Source: Armatimonadota bacterium (GTDB lineage: Bacteria > Sysuimicrobiota > Sysuimicrobiia > Sysuimicrobiales > Kaftiobacteriaceae). From it: a stretch of 10,342 bases of DNA. The notes under the pieces were generated by a model. It was not told the DNA's origin. It did no database searches and worked only from the letters and a program-made list of their open reading frames with translations. The DNA lies in contig JAIBHM010000092.1 in NCBI GenBank assembly GCA_020028535.1, forward strand, positions 1-10,342, written 5' to 3'. Of the stretch, positions 1-7,437 are shown one piece after another (the stretch's first letter is position 1; the number at the start of each line of letters is the position of its first letter). A program made the translations under genes and the position numbers.

Positions 1-1
1 C

Positions 2-745
2 GTACTCGACGGCGGCGGTATCCGCTCGAGGCAGCTGATTCCCCCGCGGCGTGAGGCACACTGCGTCTTCGAGCACATCTATTTCGCCCGGCCGGATACC
101 ATTCTCGCGGGAGGCAACGTCCATCTCGCGCGCCGCCGCATGGGACGCATCCTGGCCCGCGACCATCCGGCGTCTGCCGATATCGTGGTTGCGGTGCCTG
201 ATTCGGGGACATCGGCCGCGATGGGGTTCGCCGAGGCCGCCGGAATCCCGTTCGAGGTCGGTCTCATCAAGAACCGCTACATCGGCCGCACATTCATCCA
301 GCCCGACCAGGCCGCACGGGATCTCGGCGTGCGGATCAAGCTGAATCCGCTGCGCGAAGTCATCGGCGGGCGACGGGTCGTGCTCGTAGACGACTCCATC
401 GTCCGGGGCACGACCAGCGGAAAAATCGTCTGGATGCTGCGTGCTGCCGGGGCGACGGAGGTCCACGTGCGCATCTCCTCGCCGCCGATCCGCTTTCCAT
501 GCTTCTACGGGATCGATACGAGCAGCCGGGGGCAACTCGTGGCGGCGTCGAATTCCGTGGAGGAGATCCGCCAGATGATCGGCGCTGATTCCCTCGGGTA
601 TCTCAGTCAGAGCGGACTGGTCGAAGCGCTGCAGCTCCCTCGCGAGCGTTTGTGCATGGCCTGTCTCGATGGACACTACCCCACCCGCGTCCCCGACGAA
701 GCGCTGGCCGGCCGCCACGCGCTCGAGGGAGTCCGCGTTGGCTAG
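2..745 (+). CDS. purF: Amidophosphoribosyltransferase PurF, C-terminal part (5' end outside window)
   Basis: Catalyses the first committed step of de novo purine synthesis: PRPP plus glutamine to 5-phosphoribosylamine. The frame is open from position 2, so only the last 247 residues are present and the N-terminal glutaminase domain lies outside. Visible are the CVFEHIYFARPD segment and the PRPP-binding loop VVLVDDSIVRGTT of the phosphoribosyltransferase domain. Cysteines at fragment residues 21, 167, 218 and 221 (in CVFE, PCFYGID and CMAC) have spacings of 146, 51 and 3. Those spacings closely match the 4Fe-4S ligands of Bacillus subtilis PurF (146, 55, 3), so this is inferred to be the Fe-S, oxygen-sensitive type and not the E. 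coli type. The stop TAG overlaps the start of purM by 8 nt, which indicates one operon with translational coupling. Identification is secure. Confidence 0.97.
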   Translation, partial: VLDGGGIRSRQLIPPRREAHCVFEHIYFARPDTILAGGNVHLARRRMGRILARDHPASADIVVAVPDSGTSAAMGFAEAAGIPFEVGLIKNRYIGRTFIQPDQAARDLGVRIKLNPLREVIGGRRVVLVDDSIVRGTTSGKIVWMLRAAGATEVHVRISSPPIRFPCFYGIDTSSRGQLVAASNSVEEIRQMIGADSLGYLSQSGLVEALQLPRERLCMACLDGHYPTRVPDEALAGRHALEGVRVG

Positions 746-1766
746 CAGTCCCCTGACCTACAACGACGCCGGTGTGAATCGCGTGGCCGCAGCCGCGGCC
801 CTGGCCGGTGCACGCGAGCGCATCCGTGGAACCTTCACTCCCGGCGTGCTCGGCGACCTCGGACAGTTCGGCGGACTCTTCCACGTGGACGGGTACCGGG
901 ATCCCGTGCTCGTCTCCACCATCGACGGCGTCGGAACCAAAGTGCTGCTGGCACGGGAGGCAGGACGGCTGGACATCGCCGGCCACGATGCCATCGTGCA
1001 CGGGGTGAACGACGTGGCCTCCCTCGGCGCCGCGCCGGTCTTTGCGCTCGACTACCTCGCCGCGTCGCGGCTCGACGGCCAGGCCGTCGCGACCCTCCTC
1101 GATGGGATGACCGCCGCGTGTCGGGAGGAGGGCGTCGCGCTGATCGGCGGCGAGACCGCCCAGATGCCGGGAGTGTACACTGAGCAGGGGATCGACGTGG
1201 CGGCGTGTGTGATCGGCGTCGCCGAGCGCGATGCGCTCTGCGACGGCGCGAAGATCAAACCGAAGGACGTGCTGATCGGCATGGCCTCCTCGGGGCTGCA
1301 CACCAACGGGTTCTCGTTGGTGCGGGAGATCATGACACGGCGGCGGTGGACGCTCGACGCGGTGCCCGAAGAGCTCGGAATGCCACTTGGCCAACTGCTG
1401 CTCGCTCCGCACCGCTCGTACCGCCGGCCGTTGATGTCGCTCGCCAAGGCCCAGTGGCTCCGCGGCGCCGCGCACATCACGGGGGGCGGCATCCCCGGCA
1501 ACATGGTGCGCATCCTCCCCCAGGGCTGTCGCGCGCTCATCAATGCGCGCACGTGGAAAGTTCCCCACCTCTTCACCGTGCTGGCACAGGCGGGGAAGGT
1601 CGAGCGTGAGGAAATGTTCGCCACGTTCAATATGGGCGTCGGGATGATCGCGGTCGTCCCGCGCGAGCGGGCAGGACTGGCGTCGGACATCTGCAAGGCC
1701 AACGGAGCGGACGCCTGGATCATCGGAGAGATCGTGCCGGGTGAAAGGGGCGTGGAGGTGCAGTGA
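738..1766 (+). CDS. purM: Phosphoribosylformylglycinamidine cyclo-ligase (AIR synthetase) PurM
   Basis: Closes the imidazole ring: FGAM plus ATP to AIR, the fifth step of purine synthesis, in the cytoplasm. The 342-residue product is close to the roughly 345 of E. coli PurM. Family motifs seen are LTYNDAGV at residues 6-13, DGVGTK at 63-68, NDVASLGA at 91-98, ALIGGETAQMPG at 134-145, SSGLHTNGFSLVR at 184-196 and HITGGGIPGN at 246-255. The start chosen is TTG 738, because GAGGGAG (725-731) lies 6 nt upstream and the family begins just before LTY. An ATG at 669 in frame would add 23 residues that only shadow the end of purF. The start overlaps purF by 8 nt, and the stop overlaps the purN start by 4 nt. 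Confidence 0.95.
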   Translation: MASSPLTYNDAGVNRVAAAAALAGARERIRGTFTPGVLGDLGQFGGLFHVDGYRDPVLVSTIDGVGTKVLLAREAGRLDIAGHDAIVHGVNDVASLGAAPVFALDYLAASRLDGQAVATLLDGMTAACREEGVALIGGETAQMPGVYTEQGIDVAACVIGVAERDALCDGAKIKPKDVLIGMASSGLHTNGFSLVREIMTRRRWTLDAVPEELGMPLGQLLLAPHRSYRRPLMSLAKAQWLRGAAHITGGGIPGNMVRILPQGCRALINARTWKVPHLFTVLAQAGKVEREEMFATFNMGVGMIAVVPRERAGLASDICKANGADAWIIGEIVPGERGVEVQ

Positions 1767-2446
1767 TTCGAATCGGGGTGCTGGCCTCGGGCACCGGGAC
1801 GAACCTGCACGCTATCCTCGATGCCTGCGCGCGGGGAGAGATCTCCGGTCGCGTCGTCGTCGTGGTCAGCAACAACCCCAAGGCACGGGCGCTCGACCGC
1901 GCTCGCCGCGCGGGCATCCCGGCCGTCGCTATGCACCACCGCGCGTTCCCGGACCGGGACACGTTTGATGCCAAGCTCGCTGAGATCCTCAACTCGTACG
2001 AGGTGGATCTCGTGTGCATGACGGGTTTCATGCGCATCCTCGGGCCTTGGTTCGTCAACCAGTTCGCCGGCCGCATTATGAACATCCACCCGGCGCTGCT
2101 GCCGTCGTTCGGCGGGCTGGGCATGTACGGCGACCGGGTGCACAAAGCCGTCCTTGACAGCGGTTCGAAGTTCTCCGGCTGCACGGTGCATTTCGCCAAC
2201 GAAGCCCCGGACGGCGGTCCCATCATCCTGCAGGCGGTTGTCCCGGTGCACGACACCGACACCATCGAGACGCTGGCCGCGCGTATCGCCCAGGAGGAGC
2301 ACAAACTCTACCCGCAGGCGGTCCGTCTCTTTGGAGAAGGACGGCTGCAGATCGTTGGCCGGCGCGTCCGCGTCCTCCCTCAGGGGCCGCCCCGGGAAAC
2401 GGTCGGCATCACAGAGATTTCAGAAGGGGAGGGGCAGCTCGGGTGA
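1763..2446 (+). CDS. purN: Phosphoribosylglycinamide formyltransferase PurN
   Basis: Transfers a formyl group from 10-formyltetrahydrofolate to GAR (third step of purine synthesis). The 227 residues include the phosphate-binding N-terminus VLASGTGTNLHAIL (6-19) and the catalytic NIHPALLPSF segment with N107 and H109. The catalytic aspartate D150 lies in APDGGPI, corresponding to E. coli N106, H108 and D144. The loop after the HPALLPSF motif is GGLGMYG, a variant of the more usual GxHG type. The roughly 30-residue tail after LQIVG is longer than in E. coli PurN (about 212 residues) and ends in a charged, low-complexity stretch. The start is GTG 1763, sharing GTGA with the purM stop; GGAGGTG (1754-1760) sits just upstream. 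The stop shares GTGA with the start of purH. Confidence 0.95.
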   Translation: MIRIGVLASGTGTNLHAILDACARGEISGRVVVVVSNNPKARALDRARRAGIPAVAMHHRAFPDRDTFDAKLAEILNSYEVDLVCMTGFMRILGPWFVNQFAGRIMNIHPALLPSFGGLGMYGDRVHKAVLDSGSKFSGCTVHFANEAPDGGPIILQAVVPVHDTDTIETLAARIAQEEHKLYPQAVRLFGEGRLQIVGRRVRVLPQGPPRETVGITEISEGEGQLG

Positions 2447-4023
2447 CCGATACGCCCGCGAGGATTGCCGAGGCCGGACGAGCGGGGCCCGAATCTGCGA
2501 TCAAGATCCGCCGCGCCCTGATCAGCGTGTGGGACAAATCCGGGGTGGTGGAGCTGGCTTCCGCGCTGGCGGCGCAGGGAGCCGAGGTCCTCAGCACCGG
2601 CGGAACGGCCCGGGCACTGCGCGAGGCCGAGTTGCGCGTGACGACGATCGAGTCCGTGACCGGTTACCCGGCGATCCTCGACGGCCGAGTGAAGACGCTG
2701 CATCCCGCGATCTTCGCCGCCATCATGTCGCGCGATGACGAAAGTCATCGCGCCCAGTTGGACGGAATGGGGGTCACTCCCATCGATCTCGTGGTGGTCA
2801 ATCTTTATCCCTTTGAGCTCAAGGGAATCCACGCGCCGATGCCCGAGGCGGCCGAATTGATCGACATCGGGGGTGTGGCGCTGATCCGGGCCGCCGCGAA
2901 GAATTGGGAGCGTGTGGCGGTGGTGTGCGATCCGGCGCAGTACGCGCGGGTTCTCGAGGAGGTCCGGCGCGAAGGCGGACTCTCGGCGGATACACGGCGG
3001 AGGTTTGCCGCCGACGCGTTTGCCCGCACCGCGGCGTATGATGCGACCATCGCGGCATACTTCACCAGGCAGATGAGCGAGCCATTCCCGGAGCTGTTGA
3101 CGCTCGCCTATCGCCGCGTGCAGCAGACCCGCTACGGTGAGAATCCTCATCAACGCGCAGCCTTCTATCGCGCCTACATCGGAAGCGGGGGTCTGGCCGA
3201 TGCGCGCCAACTCAGCGGGAAAGAGCTTTCCTTTAATAACCTCGTAGATTTGGATACGGCGTGGGGGCTCGTGGGCGAATTCCCCGGTCCTGCGGCCGCG
3301 ATCATCAAGCACGCCACGCCCTGCGGCGCCGCGACGGCGCAGACGATTGACCAGGCCTATGATGCCGCCCTGGCCTGCGATCCCGTGTCCGCGTTCGGCG
3401 GCGTGGTGGCGTTGAACCGTCCGGTTGACATGTCGACGGCCTCCGCGATTGCCGGAGTGTTCACGGAGGCCGTCATTGCTCCTGGATTTACTCCCGAAGC
3501 ACGCGCCGTCCTGAACAAGAAAACAAGCCTTCGGCTGCTCGAGGCGGCGCCCCCGGATTCCAGGTCCGCGTTCGAGATCAAGAGCGTGCTGGGTGGCGCG
3601 CTCGTCCAAGATCGGGATACCGCCGATGCGAACGACGCGTCACTAACCGTCGCCACGCCGCGCTCACCCACCGCATCCGAGCTGGCCGACCTGCGCTTTG
3701 CCTGGACCGTGGCCAAGTGGGTGAAGTCCAACGCCATCGTGTTGGCGCGCAGCGGCGCGACCGTGGGCATCGGCGCGGGGCAGCCGAACCGGGTGGGAGC
3801 CGTTGAGATCGCCGTGAAGGTGGCGGGAGGGCGGGCCCGGGGGGCGGTGATGGCATCGGACGCCTTCTTCCCATTTCGCGACGCGCTCGACGCCGCGGCA
3901 CAGGCGGGCATCCGTGCCGTCATCCAGCCGGGGGGATCGGTGCGCGACGCCGATGTGATCGCGGCCGCCACCGAGCACGGTATGGCGATGATCCTCACCG
4001 GCGTCCGTCACTTTCGCCACTAG
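2443..4023 (+). CDS. purH: Bifunctional AICAR formyltransferase / IMP cyclohydrolase PurH
   Basis: Performs the last two steps to IMP: formylation of AICAR with 10-formyltetrahydrofolate, then cyclisation of FAICAR. The 526-residue length is normal. The N-terminal MGS-like cyclohydrolase domain (about 22-160) shows RALISVWDKSG, STGGTA and GRVKTLHPAI; the transformylase domain follows with TRYGENPHQRAA (229-240), IKHATPCGAA carrying the K289/H290 pair, ACDPVSAFGG, KSNAIV and the C-terminal RHFRH. GTG 2443 is the start because it overlaps the purN stop by 4 nt and has a strong purine-rich site (2423-2434) upstream. This leaves about 20 residues before the conserved core. At residues 91-93 the family's usual HGG after TLHPxI reads FAA. 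This is the last purine gene in the window; purD is not seen. Confidence 0.96.
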   Translation: MTDTPARIAEAGRAGPESAIKIRRALISVWDKSGVVELASALAAQGAEVLSTGGTARALREAELRVTTIESVTGYPAILDGRVKTLHPAIFAAIMSRDDESHRAQLDGMGVTPIDLVVVNLYPFELKGIHAPMPEAAELIDIGGVALIRAAAKNWERVAVVCDPAQYARVLEEVRREGGLSADTRRRFAADAFARTAAYDATIAAYFTRQMSEPFPELLTLAYRRVQQTRYGENPHQRAAFYRAYIGSGGLADARQLSGKELSFNNLVDLDTAWGLVGEFPGPAAAIIKHATPCGAATAQTIDQAYDAALACDPVSAFGGVVALNRPVDMSTASAIAGVFTEAVIAPGFTPEARAVLNKKTSLRLLEAAPPDSRSAFEIKSVLGGALVQDRDTADANDASLTVATPRSPTASELADLRFAWTVAKWVKSNAIVLARSGATVGIGAGQPNRVGAVEIAVKVAGGRARGAVMASDAFFPFRDALDAAAQAGIRAVIQPGGSVRDADVIAAATEHGMAMILTGVRHFRH

Positions 4024-4177
4024 CCCGCACCTCTCGTTTGGGCTTCGGTCGTTCCTCGCGCTACCTCTGTGGGAAAACCTAGGGATGAGGCCTGTCGCAT
4101 GAATGTGCGGGGTATCACAGGATTGCAGCGATCACGCGCACTGCGTAACAGATGCAGTGTCGGTAGATTGAGGACAA

Positions 4178-4348
4178 ATGGCAGTCAGCACCGGATGGCT
4201 CGGACACCAGGACATACCACAGCCGGCACGTGTGCGGCGCGAATACCCGCGCCGGAATGCCGACTGGCTCGACTGCCTGCTGGCCATCTGGATTGCCGAA
4301 GCGATGCTTGATGTCCCCCCGTTGAGCCGCGAGGAGGAGGCCGCTTGA
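4178..4348 (+). CDS. Possible small protein, 56 residues, unrecognised
   Basis: An ATG-to-TGA frame that I do not recognise. It has a basic N-terminal half (ARVRREYPRR) and then a hydrophobic or amphipathic stretch (ADWLDCLLAIWIAEAMLDV, about residues 28-46) that could be a helix lying on or crossing a membrane. It ends in an acidic tail. GAGGA (4170-4174) precedes the ATG, but with only 3 nt spacing. About three quarters of the codons end in G or C, consistent with coding DNA here, although the first third is less biased. It lies in the same direction as, and between, purH and coxS. It may be a real small gene, a remnant of a longer decayed gene, or chance. Confidence 0.3.
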   Translation: MAVSTGWLGHQDIPQPARVRREYPRRNADWLDCLLAIWIAEAMLDVPPLSREEEAA

Positions 4349-4514
4349 GCCTCCGCGAAAGCTGTAACGCCCGGTAGGCGCCCCTAAGCAATCCGAATAG
4401 TTTCGCGCAGTCTTCAGTCGCGGCCTGACGCCGCTGCAGCGCCTTCCGGGCGGTAAGAGGGGCGACGTGACCATCAAGCCTCGCGCGCACGTCATTCCGC
4501 TATTCTGCGCAGTT

Positions 4515-4544
4515 GACGCGGCCCGGCCGCGTCGTTTCGTTTTT
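4515..4544 (+). terminator. Terminator-like hairpin directly upstream of coxS
   Basis: An 8-bp GC-rich perfect stem (GACGCGGC, 4515-4522, with GCCGCGTC, 4526-4533) with a 3-nt loop is followed by GTTTCGTTTTT. This is the form of an intrinsic terminator. It ends immediately before the coxS ribosome binding site (4545), which is unusual. It may stop read-through from purH or the small ORF, with a coxS promoter hard to place, or act as an attenuator in a coxSLM leader transcript. Confidence 0.6.
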
Positions 4545-4556
4545 GAGGGGGTGATC
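4545..4556 (+). promoter_or_regulatory. Extended ribosome binding site of coxS
   Basis: GAGGGGGTGATC closely resembles the full complement of the 16S 3' end (AAGGAGGTGATC). It lies 2 nt before the ATG at 4559, with the core purine run about 7 nt from the start. It is directly adjacent to the T tract of the upstream hairpin, so folding of that hairpin would leave it just free. Confidence 0.65.
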
Positions 4557-4558
4557 GG

Positions 4559-5095
4559 ATGAAGCATGCCATCAGCGTCAAGGTGAATGGCGCGACCTAC
4601 CGTCGTGACGTAGAGCCCCGCCTGCTCCTCGTGCACTACCTGCGCGAGGCGCTCGGGCTCACCGGCACGCACATCGGGTGTGACACCACCAACTGCGGCG
4701 CCTGCACGGTCCTGATGAACGGGCTCGCCGTGAAGTCGTGCACGGTGCTGGCGGTGCAGGCCGACGGCGCCGATATCGTCACGGTCGAGGGGCTGGCCCA
4801 GAACGGCAAGCTGCACCCGATCCAGGAGGGGTTCTGGGAAGAGCACGGGCTCCAGTGCGGGTTCTGCACCCCCGGGATGATGCTCACCGCCGTGCAGATT
4901 CTGGAGCGCACGCCCGATCCGAGCGACGAGGAGATCCGCCATGGCCTGGACGGCAACCTCTGCCGGTGCACGGGCTACCAGCACATCGTCAACTCGGTCA
5001 GGTACGCGGCGCGGAAGATGAAGGAAGAATCCCTTCCGGCGATCCCCCAGCCCGCCGCGGCGGCGGAGAGCGGGACAGGGAAGGAGGGGCGATGA
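4559..5095 (+). CDS. coxS: Molybdenum hydroxylase small subunit, 2Fe-2S (CoxS-like)
   Basis: Iron-sulfur subunit of a xanthine oxidase family enzyme, passing electrons from the Mo site to FAD. The 178 residues contain the plant-ferredoxin-type cluster ligands C41, C46, C49 and C61 (in IGCDTTNCGACTV and the following SCTV). The second 2Fe-2S domain has C100, C103 (QCGFCTPGM), C135 and C137 (NLCRCTGY). The GCDTTNCGACTV segment resembles CoxS-type small subunits. The final 20 residues are an Ala/Pro/Gly-rich tail beyond the family core. It is the first gene of the operon, with a strong ribosome binding site; the large-subunit ATG begins 1 nt after its stop. The symbol follows the family name and does not imply CO oxidation. 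Confidence 0.95.
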   Translation: MKHAISVKVNGATYRRDVEPRLLLVHYLREALGLTGTHIGCDTTNCGACTVLMNGLAVKSCTVLAVQADGADIVTVEGLAQNGKLHPIQEGFWEEHGLQCGFCTPGMMLTAVQILERTPDPSDEEIRHGLDGNLCRCTGYQHIVNSVRYAARKMKEESLPAIPQPAAAAESGTGKEGR

Positions 5096-5096
5096 G

Positions 5097-7437
5097 ATGG
5101 CTGTGACCAAGCTGTTTGGAGCCAGAATCAAGCGCCGGGAAGATCCGCGTCTCATCGCGGGCAAGGCGTCATACACCGATGACATCAAGCTCGCCGGGCT
5201 GCTCCACGCAGTCATCGTGCGGAGTCCTCACGCGCATGCGCGCATTACCCGCATCGACGTGGCATCGGCCAGACAGACCCCGGGCGTCGTGGCGGTATTT
5301 ACGGGCGCGGACCTTACCGGAAAGGTGGGTCCGTTGCCGTGTGCCTGGCTGATCCCCAACTCGGAGCTGAAAACGCCGGCGCATCCGGCCATCGCGGTCG
5401 ATCGCGTGCGATACGTCGGTGACGCCGTGGCCGTCGTGGTTGCCGATGATCGCTACAGCGCGCGCGACGGCGCAGAGCTGGTACAGGTCGAGTATGAACC
5501 CCTGCCGGTCGTCACCGATGCCGAGCAGGCGGTGCGGCCGGGTGCCCCGCTTCTCCACGACGAGGTCCCCGACAACGTCACATTCCGGTGGAAGCTATCG
5601 GGCGGCGACGCCGGCGCGGCGTTTGGTCAGGCCGCCAGAGTGATCAAGCAGCGGTTCGTGAATCAGCGGTTGATTGCGAATCCAATTGAAACACGCGCCG
5701 CCGTTGCCCAGTACCGGGCGGACACAGGAGAACTGACGCTGTGGGTCACCTCCCAGAACCCGCACATCCACCGGGTCATTCTCTCAGGCGTGCTCGGGAT
5801 CCCGGAGCACAAGTTCCGGGTGATCTCGCCCGAGGTCGGCGGTGGGTTTGGCAGTAAGATCTTCGTGTACCCTGACGAGGCGATTGCGGCATTCTGCGCG
5901 CGGGAGCTGGGCCGGCCGGTCAAATGGGTGGAAGACCGCCGGGAGAACTACCTGGTCACCGCGCACGGCCGCGACCACATCACCGAAGTGGAGCTCGCGG
6001 TGCAGCAGGATGGCACGCTGCTCGGCCTGCGGGGCCGCACGTACGCGAACCTCGGGGCCTATGTGTCGACGGCGGCTCCCGGCATTCCGACCATCCTCCA
6101 TGGGCTCATGCTCTCAGGATGCTATCGGTTACCCGCGGTGGATTATGAAGTGGTCGGCGTCCTCACCAATACCACCCCGGTCGACGCCTATCGCGGTGCC
6201 GGTCGGCCCGAGGCCACGTTCATCGTCGAGCGGTTAATGGATCTCGCTGCGGCGGAATTGGGGATCGATCCCATCGAGATCCGCCGCCGGAACTTCATCC
6301 GCCCAGACCAGTTCCCATTCACCACGTGCACGGGGCTCAGCTACGACAGCGGCGACTACGAGCAGGCGCTGCAGATGGCCATGCAGATGGTTGACTACCC
6401 CGCCTGGCGCGCGCGGCAGCGCGGTCCGACTGAGGGGAAGTACATCGGGATCGGCGCCAGCACATACGTCGAGATCTGCGGGCTGGGGCCCTCGCCGGTC
6501 GCCGGCGCGGTCGGGTTCCAGGGCGGGCTGTGGGGAAGCGCCGTCATCCGCGTACATCCCACCGGCAAAGTGAACGTGTTCATGGGCGAGAAGCCGCACG
6601 GCCAGGGCGAAGAGACGACGTTCGCGCAGATCGTGGCGGACGAGCTCGGCGTCCCGATCGACGACATACAGGTCGTCCATGGAGACACGGCGGTCACGCC
6701 GATGGGGTGGGGCACCTACGGGAGCCGGACGACCGCCGTCGGGGGCGGCGCTACCACGGTAGCCGCGCGCAAGATCGTCGACAAGGCGCAGAAGATCGCG
6801 GCGCACATGCTCGAAGCTGCGGAGCGCGACATCCGTTTCGAGAGTGGTCGATTCTTCGTGGACGGCGCGCCCGGACGCGCCAAGACGTTCCAGGAAGTCG
6901 CGCTGCAGGCGTATCTGGCCTGGAGCCTGCCCACCGGAATGGAGCCCGGCCTGGAGGCGTCGGCGTTCTACGATCCGCCGAATTTCACGTATCCGTTCGG
7001 CACGCATCTGTGCGCAGTCGAAGTGGACGCCGAGACCGGCGGTGTGGAGATCAAGCAGTACGTGGCGGTGGATGACTGCGGCAAAGCGATCAATCCGCTC
7101 ATCGTGGATGGCCAGGTCCATGGCGGAATCACGCAGGGGCTGGCGCAGGCACTCTATGAAGCCGCCGTCTATGACGAGCAAGGGCAATTGCTGAGCGGGT
7201 CGATGATGGACTACGTGGTCCCGAAAGCCTCTCAGGTCCCGCTGTACGCGACCGCGCGGACCGAGACGCCTTCTGGGGGAGACCGGCACGATCGCCTCGA
7301 CTGCGGCGGTCGCCAATGCGGTCATGGACGCGCTACGGCCCTTCGGGATCCGCCACCTGGACATGCCGTTGACGGCCGGCCGCATCTGGCAGGCGATCCA
7401 GGATGCTCGGCAGACGAAGAGAGGTGCGAAGCCATGA
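5097..7437 (+). pseudogene. coxL: Molybdenum hydroxylase large subunit (form II CoxL-like), frameshifted near its C-terminus in this sequence
   Basis: Catalytic subunit binding the molybdopterin cytosine dinucleotide cofactor. The ATG at 5097 has AAGGAGG (5081-5087) 9 nt upstream. Motifs include RREDPRLIAGKASYTDDI (13-30), PEVGGGFGSK (245-254), the active-site loop AYRGAGR (364-370), EKPHGQGEET (498-507) and the VDDCGKAINPLIVDGQVHGG segment (658-677). AYRGAGR is the form II signature; true CO dehydrogenases have AYRCSFR. After TETPS (ending 7274) the family expects about ten residues like PVNPLGVKGV before GEAGTIAS. Here they are absent, and ETGTIASTAAVANAVMDAL continues in another frame from 7276. 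That frame runs through MPLTAGRIWQAIQ to a TGA at 7435-7437, which overlaps the coxM ATG. A net loss of about 29 nt explains it. It is either an assembly error or a real inactivating deletion; the rest is intact. Confidence 0.85.

Larger units (their letters stand above)
4024..4558 (+). other. Intergenic region between purH and the molybdenum hydroxylase operon
   Basis: A gap of about 535 nt in an otherwise tightly packed window. It holds a 56-codon small ORF (4178-4348) and a terminator-like hairpin (4515-4544). It also contains several short inverted repeats: CCTGT/ACAGG (4091-4095 with 4117-4121), CACTGC/GCAGTG (4139-4144 with 4154-4159), GGAGGC/GCCTCC (4336-4341 with 4349-4354) and GACGT/ACGTC (4464-4468 with 4489-4493). 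I see no tRNA, no convincing sigma-70 promoter, and no hairpin with a T tract just after purH. Reverse-strand frames across this region lack family motifs or a good ribosome binding site and look like shadows. Confidence 0.6.

Noticed and set aside
669..737. Upstream ATG start for purM at 669
   Set aside because: The added residues lie inside purF coding sequence and match nothing in the family, whereas TTG 738 has a well-spaced ribosome binding site and the right N-terminus.
1052..3609. Long reverse-strand frames opposite purM, purN and purH (416 and 409 codons)
   Set aside because: The forward genes have complete family motifs and coupled starts; the reverse frames have shadow composition and overlap each gene arbitrarily.
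4024..4177. Terminator, tRNA or promoter after purH
   Set aside because: No stem followed by a T tract, no T-loop consensus, and only a poor TTGCAG/TAACAG pair (4123-4151) that matches the -10 consensus at half its positions.
4115..5215. Reverse frames across the purH-coxS gap, including 4185-4490
   Set aside because: They run into antisense of coxS or have no motif and no good ribosome binding site; low-complexity Arg/Pro/Gly composition suggests shadows.
5097..7437. Aerobic CO dehydrogenase (carbon monoxide oxidation)
   Set aside because: The active-site loop is AYRGAGR, lacking the Cu-binding cysteine of AYRCSFR, so a CO-oxidising role is not supported.
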